Positions 36,468-43,715 of a stretch of 64,000 nucleotides of DNA are shown one piece after another. Within the stretch, counting starts at the first letter, position 1. Every line of letters starts with the position of its first letter. This DNA comes from Agromyces aureus (GTDB taxonomy: Bacteria; Actinomycetota; Actinomycetes; Actinomycetales; Microbacteriaceae): positions 1,984,001 through 2,048,000 of the forward strand of contig NZ_CP013979.1 in the NCBI RefSeq assembly GCF_001660485.1, read 5' to 3'. A program made the position numbers and the translations under genes. Below the pieces are notes generated by a model. That model worked only from the letters and a program-made list of their open reading frames with translations. It was not told where the DNA came from and searched no databases.

Positions 36468-36952
36468 GCGGCGAAACCATCATCACCGTGGTCGGCAACC
36501 TCACAGCAGATCCCGAACTGCGCTACACGCAGGGCGGTCTCGCCGTCGCGAACATGACCATCGCGTCGACGCCGCGCACGTTCGACCGGCAGGCGAACGA
36601 GTGGAAGGACGGCGAGGCGCTGTTCCTGCGGGCGTCGTGCTGGCGTGAGTTCGCCGAGCACGTCGCCGGCTCGCTGACGAAGGGCTCGCGCGTCATCGCG
36701 ACAGGCCGCCTGAAGCAGCGCGCCTACGAGACGAAGGAGGGCGAGAAGCGCACCTCCATGGAGCTGGAGATCGACGAGATCGGCCCCTCGCTACGGTACG
36801 CGACCGCATCCGTCACCCGGGCACAGTCGAACCGGGGGCAGACGTCGCAGGGATCGGCCCCTGACGCCCCGTACAGCCCCGAACAGCAGTCGGGTGACAC
36901 GTGGGCACCCTCGAACGGTGGTGAGGGCTATGGCAACGAGCAGCCGTTCTAA
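36464..36952 (+). CDS. ssb: single-stranded DNA-binding protein
   Basis: 162 residues. The OB fold spans about residues 3-108, with [20 protein letters not shown] at the start, [14 protein letters not shown] and [17 protein letters not shown]. The Gly/Pro/Gln-rich tail is flexible and ends in NEQPF, reminiscent of the acidic SSB tip that recruits partners but with a single acidic residue. It protects single strands in phage replication. Confidence 0.93.
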   Translation: MSGETIITVVGNLTADPELRYTQGGLAVANMTIASTPRTFDRQANEWKDGEALFLRASCWREFAEHVAGSLTKGSRVIATGRLKQRAYETKEGEKRTSMELEIDEIGPSLRYATASVTRAQSNRGQTSQGSAPDAPYSPEQQSGDTWAPSNGGEGYGNEQPF

Positions 36953-37133
36953 GCGCGACCCGATGGACGAGGTGCGACGCATCCTCGCCGAAATGAAGGC
37001 GAACGGTGTGACGATCCACACGAGCCCGGCGCCCGGCCGAGAAGCATCGTTCGGTGAGCGGGCGATGGGCGTCATCGACGCCGAGGCACGGAAGCTCGGC
37101 ATGACCTACGGCGACGACGAGGCGGTGCGCTGA
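36930..37133 (+). CDS. hypothetical early phage protein
   Basis: 67 residues. The ATG lies 23 bp inside ssb in another frame. A basic start is followed by the helix [20 protein letters not shown]. The function is unknown. TGATG overlap with the next gene. Confidence 0.55.
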   Translation: MATSSRSKRDPMDEVRRILAEMKANGVTIHTSPAPGREASFGERAMGVIDAEARKLGMTYGDDEAVR

Positions 37134-37864
37134 TGGGCGCGAACGATGCACGCGAGCAGCTCGAGGTCGGGCAACGCCTGATCGCCGAACTCGAAGCAGA
37201 GAACGCGAGGCTCCGCGCCGAACTCGCGGACTGGCTCAGGGAAGCGCAGGCGCGATCGATTCAGCGTGACAACCTCGCCCGCCTGCACGAGGTCGCCACC
37301 GAGCGGAACGCTGAGCTCGCCACCGAGCGCGACGAGTTCCGTCGCCTGTTCGCGGAGTGCCACCCGGTGCACCTCAAGGGCGTGCAGGAGGCTGCCCGCC
37401 TGGCCGCCGTGGTCGAGCATGCGAAGGAGATCGTCGGCGATCCGGCACCGGAGTACATGCCGGGCAGCGAATACGCACGTCGGGTCTTCGCTCTACGCCC
37501 GCTGCTCGCCGCCGCCGGCACGGATGCCGCACTCACGGCGTGGCACGCGAAGCAGCACGAGGGCGAGACGATCGCGCTCGAGGGTGACTTCATCACCGTC
37601 ACGGTGGACAAGTGCACGTGTTGCGGCGCTGACCAATACGGGCACTCCGCGCACGAGCCGCACTGCGGGACGGAGCCGCTGCAGAACGTGGCAGACGCCG
37701 TGCGCGAGGTACGCGCGAAGGCCCTCGAAGAGGCTGCCGATGGTCTGGCCGCCGATCCGGCCGCGAAGTCGTGGGAGCTGTGGGACTCGGATCGTCGCGA
37801 GTACTGCACCCCGATCGACTGGCTCCGCGTCCGCGCTACCGCGACCCGGGAGGGACGATCATGA
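37133..37864 (+). CDS. coiled-coil hypothetical protein with Cys-His motif
   Basis: 243 residues. Residues 8-80 are a heptad-like coiled coil (LIAELEAENARLRAELADWL). Residues near 160-180 have CTCCGADQYGHSAHEPHCG, a possible metal site. The C-terminus (REVRAKALEEAADGLAADPA) is a helix common in actinophage proteins. It ends in REGRS, as does the next gene. Confidence 0.58.
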   Translation: MGANDAREQLEVGQRLIAELEAENARLRAELADWLREAQARSIQRDNLARLHEVATERNAELATERDEFRRLFAECHPVHLKGVQEAARLAAVVEHAKEIVGDPAPEYMPGSEYARRVFALRPLLAAAGTDAALTAWHAKQHEGETIALEGDFITVTVDKCTCCGADQYGHSAHEPHCGTEPLQNVADAVREVRAKALEEAADGLAADPAAKSWELWDSDRREYCTPIDWLRVRATATREGRS

Positions 37865-38214
37865 GCGGCGTCGTGTTCCACTGTGCCGAGCTCCATGAGC
37901 GGATCGCCGAACTGCTCCGGATGCTCGGCAAGGAGCGCGGGCTGACCCTCACGGAGTGCTCCCGCTGCGGCGGGCTGATCGTCGCCCACGTCGAGGGCAA
38001 CGACGAGCGCAACGAGGCGATGGAGATCTGCGGGGCGTGCGGTCTCGCAGTCAACGGCGAGAGCCGAGCAGATGCCATCGATGCCTCCGCGGACTGGCTC
38101 GAAGCCATCCGGCACGAGACATGGAACGGCGGCCAACGCCGCCCATCGAACTACCGCGCCGCGGCGGCTGACCTCCGCGGACACGCGAACGACATCAGGG
38201 AGGGACGATCATGA
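37861..38214 (+). CDS. zinc-ribbon hypothetical protein
   Basis: 117 residues. Two Cys pairs (TECSRCGGLIVAHVEG and ICGACGLAVNG) make a zinc ribbon. The final residues REGRS and the underlying DNA repeat those at the end of the upstream gene. It is coupled by ATGA on both sides. Confidence 0.58.
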   Translation: MSGVVFHCAELHERIAELLRMLGKERGLTLTECSRCGGLIVAHVEGNDERNEAMEICGACGLAVNGESRADAIDASADWLEAIRHETWNGGQRRPSNYRAAAADLRGHANDIREGRS

Positions 38215-38489
38215 CCGACGAGACCGAGTACACGCCCACGACCGAAGAGATTCGGGAGGCTTGGGTGATCGTGGACGAACCTGACACGGGGTCGGCGCCA
38301 CCGCTCTGGATCGCCCCCGAGTTCGACCGCTGGCTGGCCGAGCATGACGCCGAAGTAGCAGCCAAGGCGCTCGAAGACGCCATCGCGTTCATTGATGCCT
38401 CTCCTGCGGTCACGTGGACGGGCAAGGGTGGCGTGAAGTCACGGTTAGTCGCTCTGCGTGTATCGACGGGCGGTGAGAACCATGGGTGA
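38211..38489 (+). CDS. hypothetical early phage protein
   Basis: 92 residues, acidic. TPTTEEIREAWVIVDEPDTG is followed by a helix (LAEHDAEVAAKALEDAIAFI). Similar short acidic helices occur in many phage early proteins. The function is unknown. It overlaps the next gene by 8 bp. Confidence 0.52.
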   Translation: MTDETEYTPTTEEIREAWVIVDEPDTGSAPPLWIAPEFDRWLAEHDAEVAAKALEDAIAFIDASPAVTWTGKGGVKSRLVALRVSTGGENHG

Positions 38490-38751
38490 GCCGAGCATGC
38501 GCGAACGGGTGGCGCAGGCGATCGACAAGGCGCTCGACGGCGACTGTGGGTACGGCGTTGGCGACAGCGTCGCGGACGTGATTCTCCCGTTGATCGAGGA
38601 AGCCGTGACCGCCGAACGGGAACGATGCGCCGAACTCGTCGAGCGCGACATGGTGCATGGCGACTTCGATCCGACATGCGAGGCGGACATCGGCTACTAC
38701 GACGCGATGGTGAAGTTCGCTGCCGCTATCCGGGGCGGTGAGAACGAATGA
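38482..38751 (+). CDS. hypothetical early phage protein
   Basis: 89 residues from the ATG at 38482. The helical pattern MRERVAQAIDKALDGDCGYG and IEEAVTAERERCAELVERD resembles the C-terminal helix of the 37133 protein. ATGA overlap with the next gene. The function is unknown. Confidence 0.52.
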   Translation: MGEPSMRERVAQAIDKALDGDCGYGVGDSVADVILPLIEEAVTAERERCAELVERDMVHGDFDPTCEADIGYYDAMVKFAAAIRGGENE

Positions 38752-39011
38752 GGGTGCGCATCACGAGCGGTCGGGTGAGAGTTCCCGGCCCCGGCCGCGG
38801 CCCTTCAAGATGGCGCCCGCATCGCACGCAACTGCACTGGTTCGCGACCCTGCGTGACAGCGACGGCACCATCCTCTGGCAGGACGACTGCCGCGACCTC
38901 GGGCGCCTCCTCGATTTGGCCCGGCCCATCGCCGCCGCCTTCGACTGCGTGGAACGTCTCGGTCAAGAGTTCGAGCCGTGGGACGACATCGTTGAAAGGG
39001 CTGAGATATGA
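38748..39011 (+). CDS. hypothetical basic early protein
   Basis: 87 residues. The first 30 are Arg/Pro-rich (RVRVPGPGRGPSRWRPHRTQ), the rest beta-helical (LHWFATLRDSDGTILWQDDC). No family is recognised. ATGA overlap after. Confidence 0.5.
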   Translation: MRVRITSGRVRVPGPGRGPSRWRPHRTQLHWFATLRDSDGTILWQDDCRDLGRLLDLARPIAAAFDCVERLGQEFEPWDDIVERAEI

Positions 39012-39073
39012 GCGCGTGCGAGGTCGACCGGACATTCCCTGAACCCGACGTGAAGGAGACCGACCATGGCTGA
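39008..39073 (+). CDS. very short peptide containing PEPDVKE
   Basis: 21 residues beginning MSACEVD and ending PEPDVKETDHG. It overlaps the next gene by 8 bp. Its second half is repeated at the end of the following protein. It may only serve to carry the ribosome to the next start. Confidence 0.4.
   Translation: MSACEVDRTFPEPDVKETDHG
39036..39065 (+). repeat. 30-bp direct repeat, copy 1
   Basis: It matches 39409-39438 with one mismatch (A or G at one position). Both copies encode PEPDVKE-x-D and contain GAAGGAG, a ribosome site 8-10 bases before the next start codon. Confidence 0.88.
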
Positions 39074-39443
39074 GAAGTGCGACCAGATCATCAGCGAGGG
39101 CGAGCGCTGGTCAGTGTTCGACATCCTTGACGCCGCAACCATCGCGTCGTTCGACTCGTGGGGCGTGATGTTCCCCGAGGAACGTGCCCGCGAGGTTTTC
39201 GAGTCCTACCCGCGACGCGCGTCACTGCTGCGCGAGAAGGTCGTGAAGTACGAGCGCGAGATCGTCGACATCGACCCGATCGAGGACGACGGCTCGCCCT
39301 CAGAACCCGACGAGGCCGAGGAGGCGGAGCGTCGCCGCGCGTATCAGGCAGGCGAGTGGTGCGGTGAGTGTCGATGGGGCGTGGTCGAGGACCCGCCGTG
39401 CTGCACCCTCCCTGAACCCGACGTGAAGGAGGCCGACCGATGA
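39066..39443 (+). CDS. hypothetical early phage protein
   Basis: 125 residues. An acidic middle (EIVDIDPIEDDGSPSEPDEA) and a C-terminal Cys group (WCGECRWGVVEDPPCC) precede PEPDVKEADR. A possible small metal site. The start is preceded by GAAGGAG within the direct repeat. Confidence 0.55.
   Translation: MAEKCDQIISEGERWSVFDILDAATIASFDSWGVMFPEERAREVFESYPRRASLLREKVVKYEREIVDIDPIEDDGSPSEPDEAEEAERRRAYQAGEWCGECRWGVVEDPPCCTLPEPDVKEADR
39409..39438 (+). repeat. 30-bp direct repeat, copy 2
   Basis: Second copy of the 39036-39065 repeat. It supplies the ribosome site for the gene starting at 39440. Confidence 0.88.
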
Positions 39444-39562
39444 TCGGGCAGCGCATCTGCTCGTGGGCATGCATGGAGACTCGGCACGACGACTGCACGG
39501 GAGGCGGGTGCGTCTGCCGATGCCACGTCCACCCTGACGATTCAGGGAAGGCCACCGGATGA
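39440..39562 (+). CDS. cysteine-rich microprotein
   Basis: 40 residues with six cysteines (ICSWACMETRHDDCTGGGCV, then CRCH). It overlaps both neighbours by 4 bp. The Cys/His pattern suggests a zinc knuckle. The function is unknown. Confidence 0.52.
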   Translation: MIGQRICSWACMETRHDDCTGGGCVCRCHVHPDDSGKATG

Positions 39563-39711
39563 GTCCCCGCCCCGCGTACACCCCACCCACCCGAGCGCCG
39601 GAACCGATGAGCCCATGCAAACGCGGATGCTGCTGGTCGCCGTACGGCCACTCGACGGCCGCCGGCGCGGCCTGTACCTGCCACACCCAGACGGAAGGAA
39701 CCACGACATGA
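39559..39711 (+). CDS. cysteine-rich microprotein
   Basis: 50 residues. A Pro-rich start (RPAYTPPTRAPEP) is followed by CKRGCCWSPYGHS and CTCH, a Cys/His cluster. ATGA overlaps at both ends. It is similar in style to its upstream neighbour but not an obvious copy. Confidence 0.5.
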   Translation: MSPRPAYTPPTRAPEPMSPCKRGCCWSPYGHSTAAGAACTCHTQTEGTTT

Positions 39712-40583
39712 CCGACGACTTCCTCAACGTGATCGAGCGCCCGTGTGCGCGCCAGTGCGTTCGCGCCGCCACCGAGGCTGACCCGCAGATCCTGCCCGCG
39801 ACCCACGGCCGTTACTGCTCCCGCTGCTGGGGGCGCATCGACCAGGCGCTCATCCAGGCACCCGAGCTCACCGAACACATCCTCGGCAACGTCACCAGCA
39901 CGGGTCAGGCCGGCGGCGAACGGGTCGACGCGACGAAGGATGCACCACTCCCGTTCAACGAGGGCGCGTTCGCGGACGCCAACGAGCTCTACTCGCTCCT
40001 CGCATACTGGTGCGGCATCTGGGCCGACTACCTCGAAGTGCACACACCCGCCCCAGCGAAGCGTGCATGGCGACGGAAGTCGGGAACGGTCGTCGGCCTC
40101 CCCGCGGGCACGACGCCGCAGATCGGTGCCCGCGACGTCGGGCTCATGACTCGCTGGCTGCGCGAACGCCTCGACAACATCCTCGACCTCGCACCCGAGG
40201 ACGTCGACGAGTTCGACGAAGCGATCCGCGACGTGTGGCGCATGAACACGCGCTGGCCGCGCATCGAGAAACCCCGATACTCCGACCTGGAGTGCCCCGC
40301 GAGCGAGTGCGAGGCGAAGATCGCCGTCTACCCGCCAGCCGAGGCAGGCGGAACGAAGTCGGTCGCGTGCGACGGGGGACACTACTACTCGGAGGAGGAG
40401 TTCGACGAACTCACCGTCCAGCTGATCGCGCAACGACTCGAGCGTGCCCGCCTTGCACGAAAAGCAGGCAGACAACGCCAGTCCGCGGGCCGGACGGACC
40501 AGCAGAAAGCGGACGACGTGCGCGCGGCGCTCTGGCAGAAGTACGGGTGGGTCGACGGGAAGCCGGGCGAAGAATCCGCCTGA
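39708..40583 (+). CDS. conserved actinophage protein with two zinc-binding regions
   Basis: 291 residues. The N-terminus has CARQCVRAATE then YCSRCWGRI. The middle is helical (LYSLLAYWCGIWADYLEVHT). A second Cys cluster LECPASECEAKIAVYPPAEA then ACDGGHYYSEEEF follows, and a basic helical C-terminus that could bind DNA (RARLARKAGRQRQSAGRTDQ). It is the last gene of the early operon and may be a regulator of late expression, which is only a guess from position. Confidence 0.6.
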   Translation: MTDDFLNVIERPCARQCVRAATEADPQILPATHGRYCSRCWGRIDQALIQAPELTEHILGNVTSTGQAGGERVDATKDAPLPFNEGAFADANELYSLLAYWCGIWADYLEVHTPAPAKRAWRRKSGTVVGLPAGTTPQIGARDVGLMTRWLRERLDNILDLAPEDVDEFDEAIRDVWRMNTRWPRIEKPRYSDLECPASECEAKIAVYPPAEAGGTKSVACDGGHYYSEEEFDELTVQLIAQRLERARLARKAGRQRQSAGRTDQQKADDVRAALWQKYGWVDGKPGEESA

Positions 40584-40621
40584 CACGCCGACTTGACATG
40601 ACTTACGGTCAGCCGCAGTTG

Positions 40622-40627
40622 TATAAT
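40622..40627 (+). promoter_or_regulatory. promoter -10 box TATAAT
   Basis: A perfect TATAAT in very GC-rich DNA, 39 bp after the last early gene. A TTGACA lies 23 bases upstream (too far for a standard pair); TGACTT or TTACGG lie nearer. An extended or activator-dependent promoter is possible. Confidence 0.55.
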
Positions 40628-40633
40628 CGTCGT

Positions 40634-40700
40634 GTTAGGTTGCGCCCGCACGGGTCGCACAAGCGAAAGGGCTTCCACTCAGGTGGGAGCCCTTCTTGCG
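40634..40700 (+). ncRNA. candidate small RNA
   Basis: From the expected start site of the TATAAT promoter to the terminator gives a transcript of about 65 bases with no reading frame. GCCCGCACGGGTCGC in its 5' half forms a small stem. It may be a regulatory RNA or a short attenuated leader of the late operon. Confidence 0.45.
40667..40694 (+). terminator. intrinsic terminator after the TATAAT promoter
   Basis: AAGGGCTTCCAC pairs with GTGGGAGCCCTT (12 bp, one G-T pair) around the loop TCAG, followed by CTTGCGTT. Confidence 0.8.
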
Positions 40701-40974
40701 TTAACCCCCGAGTGTCGAGCCGGGGCGGGCCGGAACCATCCACCCTCCCTCGCCCCGGCGACACGTCACAGACTCACAACCGAAGAAGCCGAAGCCGGGT
40801 CAAGCCGCGGTCGGCACCAAGGCCTTCATGTCGGGCCTGCCCTCGGGCGAAGCGCAAGCAGATGTCCGCCACGTGCGAGGGCACGCGGGTAGCGAGTCGG
40901 TGCTGCCACCGTCAGCCGTTCAATCGGCATCGCCCCGCGGCCCTCGCCGTGTGCACGACCACAGGAGGGCCCCG
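40701..40974 (+). other. region with no supported gene
   Basis: An open frame crosses it but shows no family resemblance and no ribosome site; one frame reads a few Cys residues (SCRACPRAKRKQ). GGAGG stands just before the ATG at 40975. Some leader or operator function is possible. Confidence 0.4.
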
Positions 40975-41058
40975 ATGAAGCGCCCCACCCTCTGGCTCAC
41001 CGGACTCCTCGCCGCCGCCCTCGCCATCGTCACATGGCTGAACGTAACCGGCCCCTGA
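40975..41058 (+). CDS. single-TM microprotein
   Basis: 27 residues, beginning MKRPTLWLTGLLAAALA, one TM segment. AGGAGG lies 10 bases upstream. It overlaps the next gene as TGATG. It is the first of several very small genes at the start of the late region. Confidence 0.55.
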   Translation: MKRPTLWLTGLLAAALAIVTWLNVTGP

Positions 41059-41165
41059 TGCGCTACGCCGCCGGCTTGGTACTGGGCGCCACCATCGCGA
41101 CCGTCATCGCCTGCACATGGCGACTCATCATCCCCGCTCTTCTCGCGAGAGGCGACACCCGATGA
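41058..41165 (+). CDS. single-TM microprotein
   Basis: 35 residues with one TM segment (AAGLVLGATIATVIACTW). Coupled to both neighbours. It may act with the preceding peptide in the membrane. Confidence 0.5.
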   Translation: MRYAAGLVLGATIATVIACTWRLIIPALLARGDTR

Positions 41166-41251
41166 GCTGGCTCCGCGACCTCGCCGACACCGCCGAACAG
41201 AACCTCACCAACGCCATGGACGACCTCACCCCAGAGGAGCACGACGAATGA
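41162..41251 (+). CDS. short acidic peptide
   Basis: 29 residues: MSWLRDLADTAEQNLTNAMD then an acidic end. Accepted for its ATGA overlaps on both sides. The function is unknown. Confidence 0.45.
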   Translation: MSWLRDLADTAEQNLTNAMDDLTPEEHDE

Positions 41252-41499
41252 GCGCAGAGACACTCGCGGGCGTCGCAGAAGCCATCCGCGAGCACGTCGC
41301 CGACACCCTCGGCCCCGAGTACATCCTCACCGACTGGTTCATCGGCTACGCCACCATGTACCACGAACCCGACGCCGACGAAGGCATCGGGTTCACCCAC
41401 TCATACGCGACCTCGAGCACCGCACCTCACGCGGTCCTCGGCGTCGCACAACTCGCAACGGCCAGCCTCGAAGGCGACCTCTTCGGCGACGGAGAATGA
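41248..41499 (+). CDS. hypothetical phage protein
   Basis: 83 residues. A helical start (LAGVAEAIREHVADTLGPEY) and a mixed end (YHEPDADEGIGFTHSYATSS). No domain is recognised. Confidence 0.52.
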   Translation: MSAETLAGVAEAIREHVADTLGPEYILTDWFIGYATMYHEPDADEGIGFTHSYATSSTAPHAVLGVAQLATASLEGDLFGDGE

Positions 41500-41500
41500 C

Positions 41501-41731
41501 GTGCCCTCCTGGGACCTCTGGCTAGACCACGTCAACGTCCTCAAGCACCGACACCACAAAGAACTCGCCGCCGTCGAAGCAGCCCGCGCCGAAACCATCT
41601 GGGAACTCGAATACGTCGCCCAACTCGCACAGACCATGGTCAACGCCCCACACACTGACCGTGAACGATGCGCGACCGAAATCACCGCAGTCATGCGCAA
41701 CGCCGGCCACTGGGACGCAGGGAGCCACTGA
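41501..41731 (+). CDS. hypothetical helical phage protein
   Basis: 76 residues with a GTG start one base after the upstream stop. Mostly one long helix (KELAAVEAARAETIWELEYV). TGATG overlap with the next gene. Confidence 0.52.
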   Translation: MPSWDLWLDHVNVLKHRHHKELAAVEAARAETIWELEYVAQLAQTMVNAPHTDRERCATEITAVMRNAGHWDAGSH

Positions 41732-41847
41732 TGCCCGACGACACCGAGTACGTCGGCGCCTGCGAGTGGTGTGACACCCCGTACAAGTCCGCGGCCGCAC
41801 TCATCGCCTGCGAGATCCGCTGCGCACAGGACCGCGGACGCGAGTAG
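41731..41847 (+). CDS. small zinc-finger-like protein
   Basis: 38 residues. ACEWCDTPYKSAAALIACEI then RCAQDRGRE has four cysteines in a C-x2-C ... C-x3-C pattern. The function is unknown. Confidence 0.5.
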   Translation: MPDDTEYVGACEWCDTPYKSAAALIACEIRCAQDRGRE

Positions 41848-41856
41848 GGGAACAGC

Positions 41857-42384
41857 ATGCAGCTCACCCAGGCCGAGCACGCCGCATCAGAAGCCAGCGG
41901 CATCGAGGGTGAAGACCTTCGCTCGGCGCTCGAAACTGCCTGCCGGCTCGCAGGAGACGACACCCCGCTCGACAGATGGCTCGAGCGCATCAAGAGGCTC
42001 ACGACAGGTGAGACCTTCGCGGAGTACGGCCACGACGCAGGGCGCGTCGTCCTAGCCCTCGCCTCGCACCACAACGGACCAACAGACATGCAGGAGGACA
42101 TCATGACCAGCACCACCGAGACCGTGTACGGCGTCGCCCGGGGACAGAAGATCCTCAGCGGCGGATTCGCCAACGTCGAAGGCGCTCGCGCCGAGAACGC
42201 ATGGTACGAGAAGCAGGCAGAGGGCATCGGCCTGAAGCCTGACACCCGGGTCGTCACCTACGACATCACGACCACGGTCGAGACCGGACGGCCGACGACG
42301 TACGTCGAGCCCGAGCCTGACGTCGCAGCCGAGACGGCAGAGGCGCCCGAGAGCGACCCTGCCGGAGAGCCCGACGCCGACTAG
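41857..42384 (+). CDS. hypothetical protein, possibly two joined units
   Basis: 175 residues. AGGGGAACAGC precedes the ATG. Residues 1-75 are helical. At residue 82 an internal ATG (42103) has its own AGGAGG five bases upstream, and the rest (TSTTETVYGVARGQKILSGG) is a separate beta-type unit with an acidic tail. A second product from 42103 is likely. Confidence 0.55.
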   Translation: MQLTQAEHAASEASGIEGEDLRSALETACRLAGDDTPLDRWLERIKRLTTGETFAEYGHDAGRVVLALASHHNGPTDMQEDIMTSTTETVYGVARGQKILSGGFANVEGARAENAWYEKQAEGIGLKPDTRVVTYDITTTVETGRPTTYVEPEPDVAAETAEAPESDPAGEPDAD

Positions 42385-42393
42385 GCCGAGCGC

Positions 42394-42708
42394 ATGGCCT
42401 GGCACAGCAGCAACCGCAGGGCCACCCTCCCGAAGGACTGGACCACCGTCCGCAAGCGCATCCGTGCGCGAGCGGACGGCATGTGCGAACACCGAACCAA
42501 CGGCCGCCGCTGCACCAACCCAGGCACCGAGTGCCACCACATCGGCTCAGCGACAGACCACCGCGACGAGATGCTCGAGTGGATCTGCAGCGACTGCCAC
42601 AAGGTCGAGACGCAGAAGCAAGCACGAGCCCAGCAGCACGCCAAGTACACGGCGGCGAAGAAGCGCCCGACCGAAGCCCACCCCGGCATCCGCACCCGGA
42701 AGCCCTGA
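42394..42708 (+). CDS. HNH endonuclease (terminase-associated type)
   Basis: 104 residues. RIRARADGMCEHRTNGRRCT, TECHHIGSATDHRDEML and WICSDCHKVETQKQA give the Cys pairs and His core of a small HNH of the kind placed beside terminases in cos phages. In such phages it acts with TerL in genome cutting. Another HNH gene follows. Confidence 0.82.
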   Translation: MAWHSSNRRATLPKDWTTVRKRIRARADGMCEHRTNGRRCTNPGTECHHIGSATDHRDEMLEWICSDCHKVETQKQARAQQHAKYTAAKKRPTEAHPGIRTRKP

Positions 42709-42720
42709 TATCGAAGACCG

Positions 42721-42740
42721 CTCACCCTGTCGGGGGTGAG
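42721..42740 (+). terminator. weak hairpin after the HNH gene
   Basis: CTCACCC pairs with GGGTGAG. A short stem without a T-run, in the 99-bp gap between the two HNH genes. Confidence 0.4.
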
Positions 42741-42807
42741 AGCCCACGGCTGGACTGATCCCCAGCGCGGTGGGCATCACCTGTACCCACCGACATGGGA
42801 GCCAGAC

Positions 42808-43584
42808 ATGGCCGAACGAACCTGCACCCGCGACGACTGCGACACCGAGCTCTACGCCAAGAGCCTCTGCCGACGCCACTACAAGCAGACCCGCCCCCGA
42901 ACGCCCGACGTCCTCGAGACGGTCGCGTGCGACGGATGCAGGGACAACTACCAACGCCCCAAGCGGAAGCACCGCTACGCCGGGTCGTTCTGCTCCTACC
43001 TCTGCCGCGACTACGTGCGCGTCGGCCGCGGACTCACGTGCGACCTGTCTCCCACACATTGGGCTGTGGCATGGGGCTCGACATGCCCATGGACGCCGAA
43101 GCCGACCGCCTCCCGCATCTTCCAATGCGGGGCCTGCGGCGAATGCGGCACCCCGATCACAGAACCGACAGGCCAAACGCCATCGGCATGGTGCTCGCGC
43201 GTGTGCGCACGCCGAGTGGAGCGCCGCCGTCGTCGAGCCCGCGAGCACGACGCGCCCGGCGAGTACCTGTACGTCGACGTGATGCGCCAGTACCGCCGCC
43301 AAGGCTACGTCTGCGCATACTGCGAAGCCCCATGCTCCGGACTCCCCGAGCCTGAACACGTTGTCCCGCTCAGTAGAGGCGGACGCAACGACATGACCAA
43401 CCTCGTAGCCGCATGCCGAACCTGCAACTCCGACAAGAACGACATGACCCTCAACGAGTGGCAGACAGACCGCGCACGTAGAGGACTCATGCCCGTACGC
43501 ATCGACGGAGACGCGTTCACACACCTCGTGCCAGAGGTCAACACCCCGACAGGCACCGCCTACCGCCACCGCGACGCGGCGTAG
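42808..43584 (+). CDS. HNH endonuclease with N-terminal Cys clusters
   Basis: 258 residues from the ATG at 42808 (GGGAG upstream); an ATG at 42736 would add 24 residues without support. The N-terminal half carries zinc-type groups (CTRDDCDTELYAKSLCRRHY, then CDGCRDNY and CSYLCRDYV). The HNH core is at the end: YVCAYCEAPCSGLPEPEHVV, PLSRGGRNDMTNLVAACRTC and NSDKND. It may be a packaging nuclease or a homing nuclease next to the terminase. Confidence 0.82.
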   Translation: MAERTCTRDDCDTELYAKSLCRRHYKQTRPRTPDVLETVACDGCRDNYQRPKRKHRYAGSFCSYLCRDYVRVGRGLTCDLSPTHWAVAWGSTCPWTPKPTASRIFQCGACGECGTPITEPTGQTPSAWCSRVCARRVERRRRRAREHDAPGEYLYVDVMRQYRRQGYVCAYCEAPCSGLPEPEHVVPLSRGGRNDMTNLVAACRTCNSDKNDMTLNEWQTDRARRGLMPVRIDGDAFTHLVPEVNTPTGTAYRHRDAA

Positions 43585-43715
43585 CGACAGGCACCCTGCC
43601 CCCCTCCCCCCTTGGTCCTCCACCATGACCGACGGGCCTAGCAATCAAGGATCTGCACGCATTTTCGGGTGGTTTTTCGACTAGCAGGGCTGGTCGCAGG
43701 GTCTAGGAGGCTCAG
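43585..43715 (+). other. gap before terS, candidate cos/pac region
   Basis: 131 bases with a C-run (CCCCCCTCCCCCC), the T/G-rich TTTTCGGGTGGTTTTTCG and TAGGAGG before terS. No gene is seen. Its place between HNH and terminase genes fits a packaging site; the cut position cannot be read from sequence. Confidence 0.35.

Noticed and set aside
40828..40974. Upstream extension of the microprotein gene at 40975
   Set aside because: The open frame continues but has no ribosome site or sensible sequence; AGGAGG just before the ATG at 40975 decides the start.
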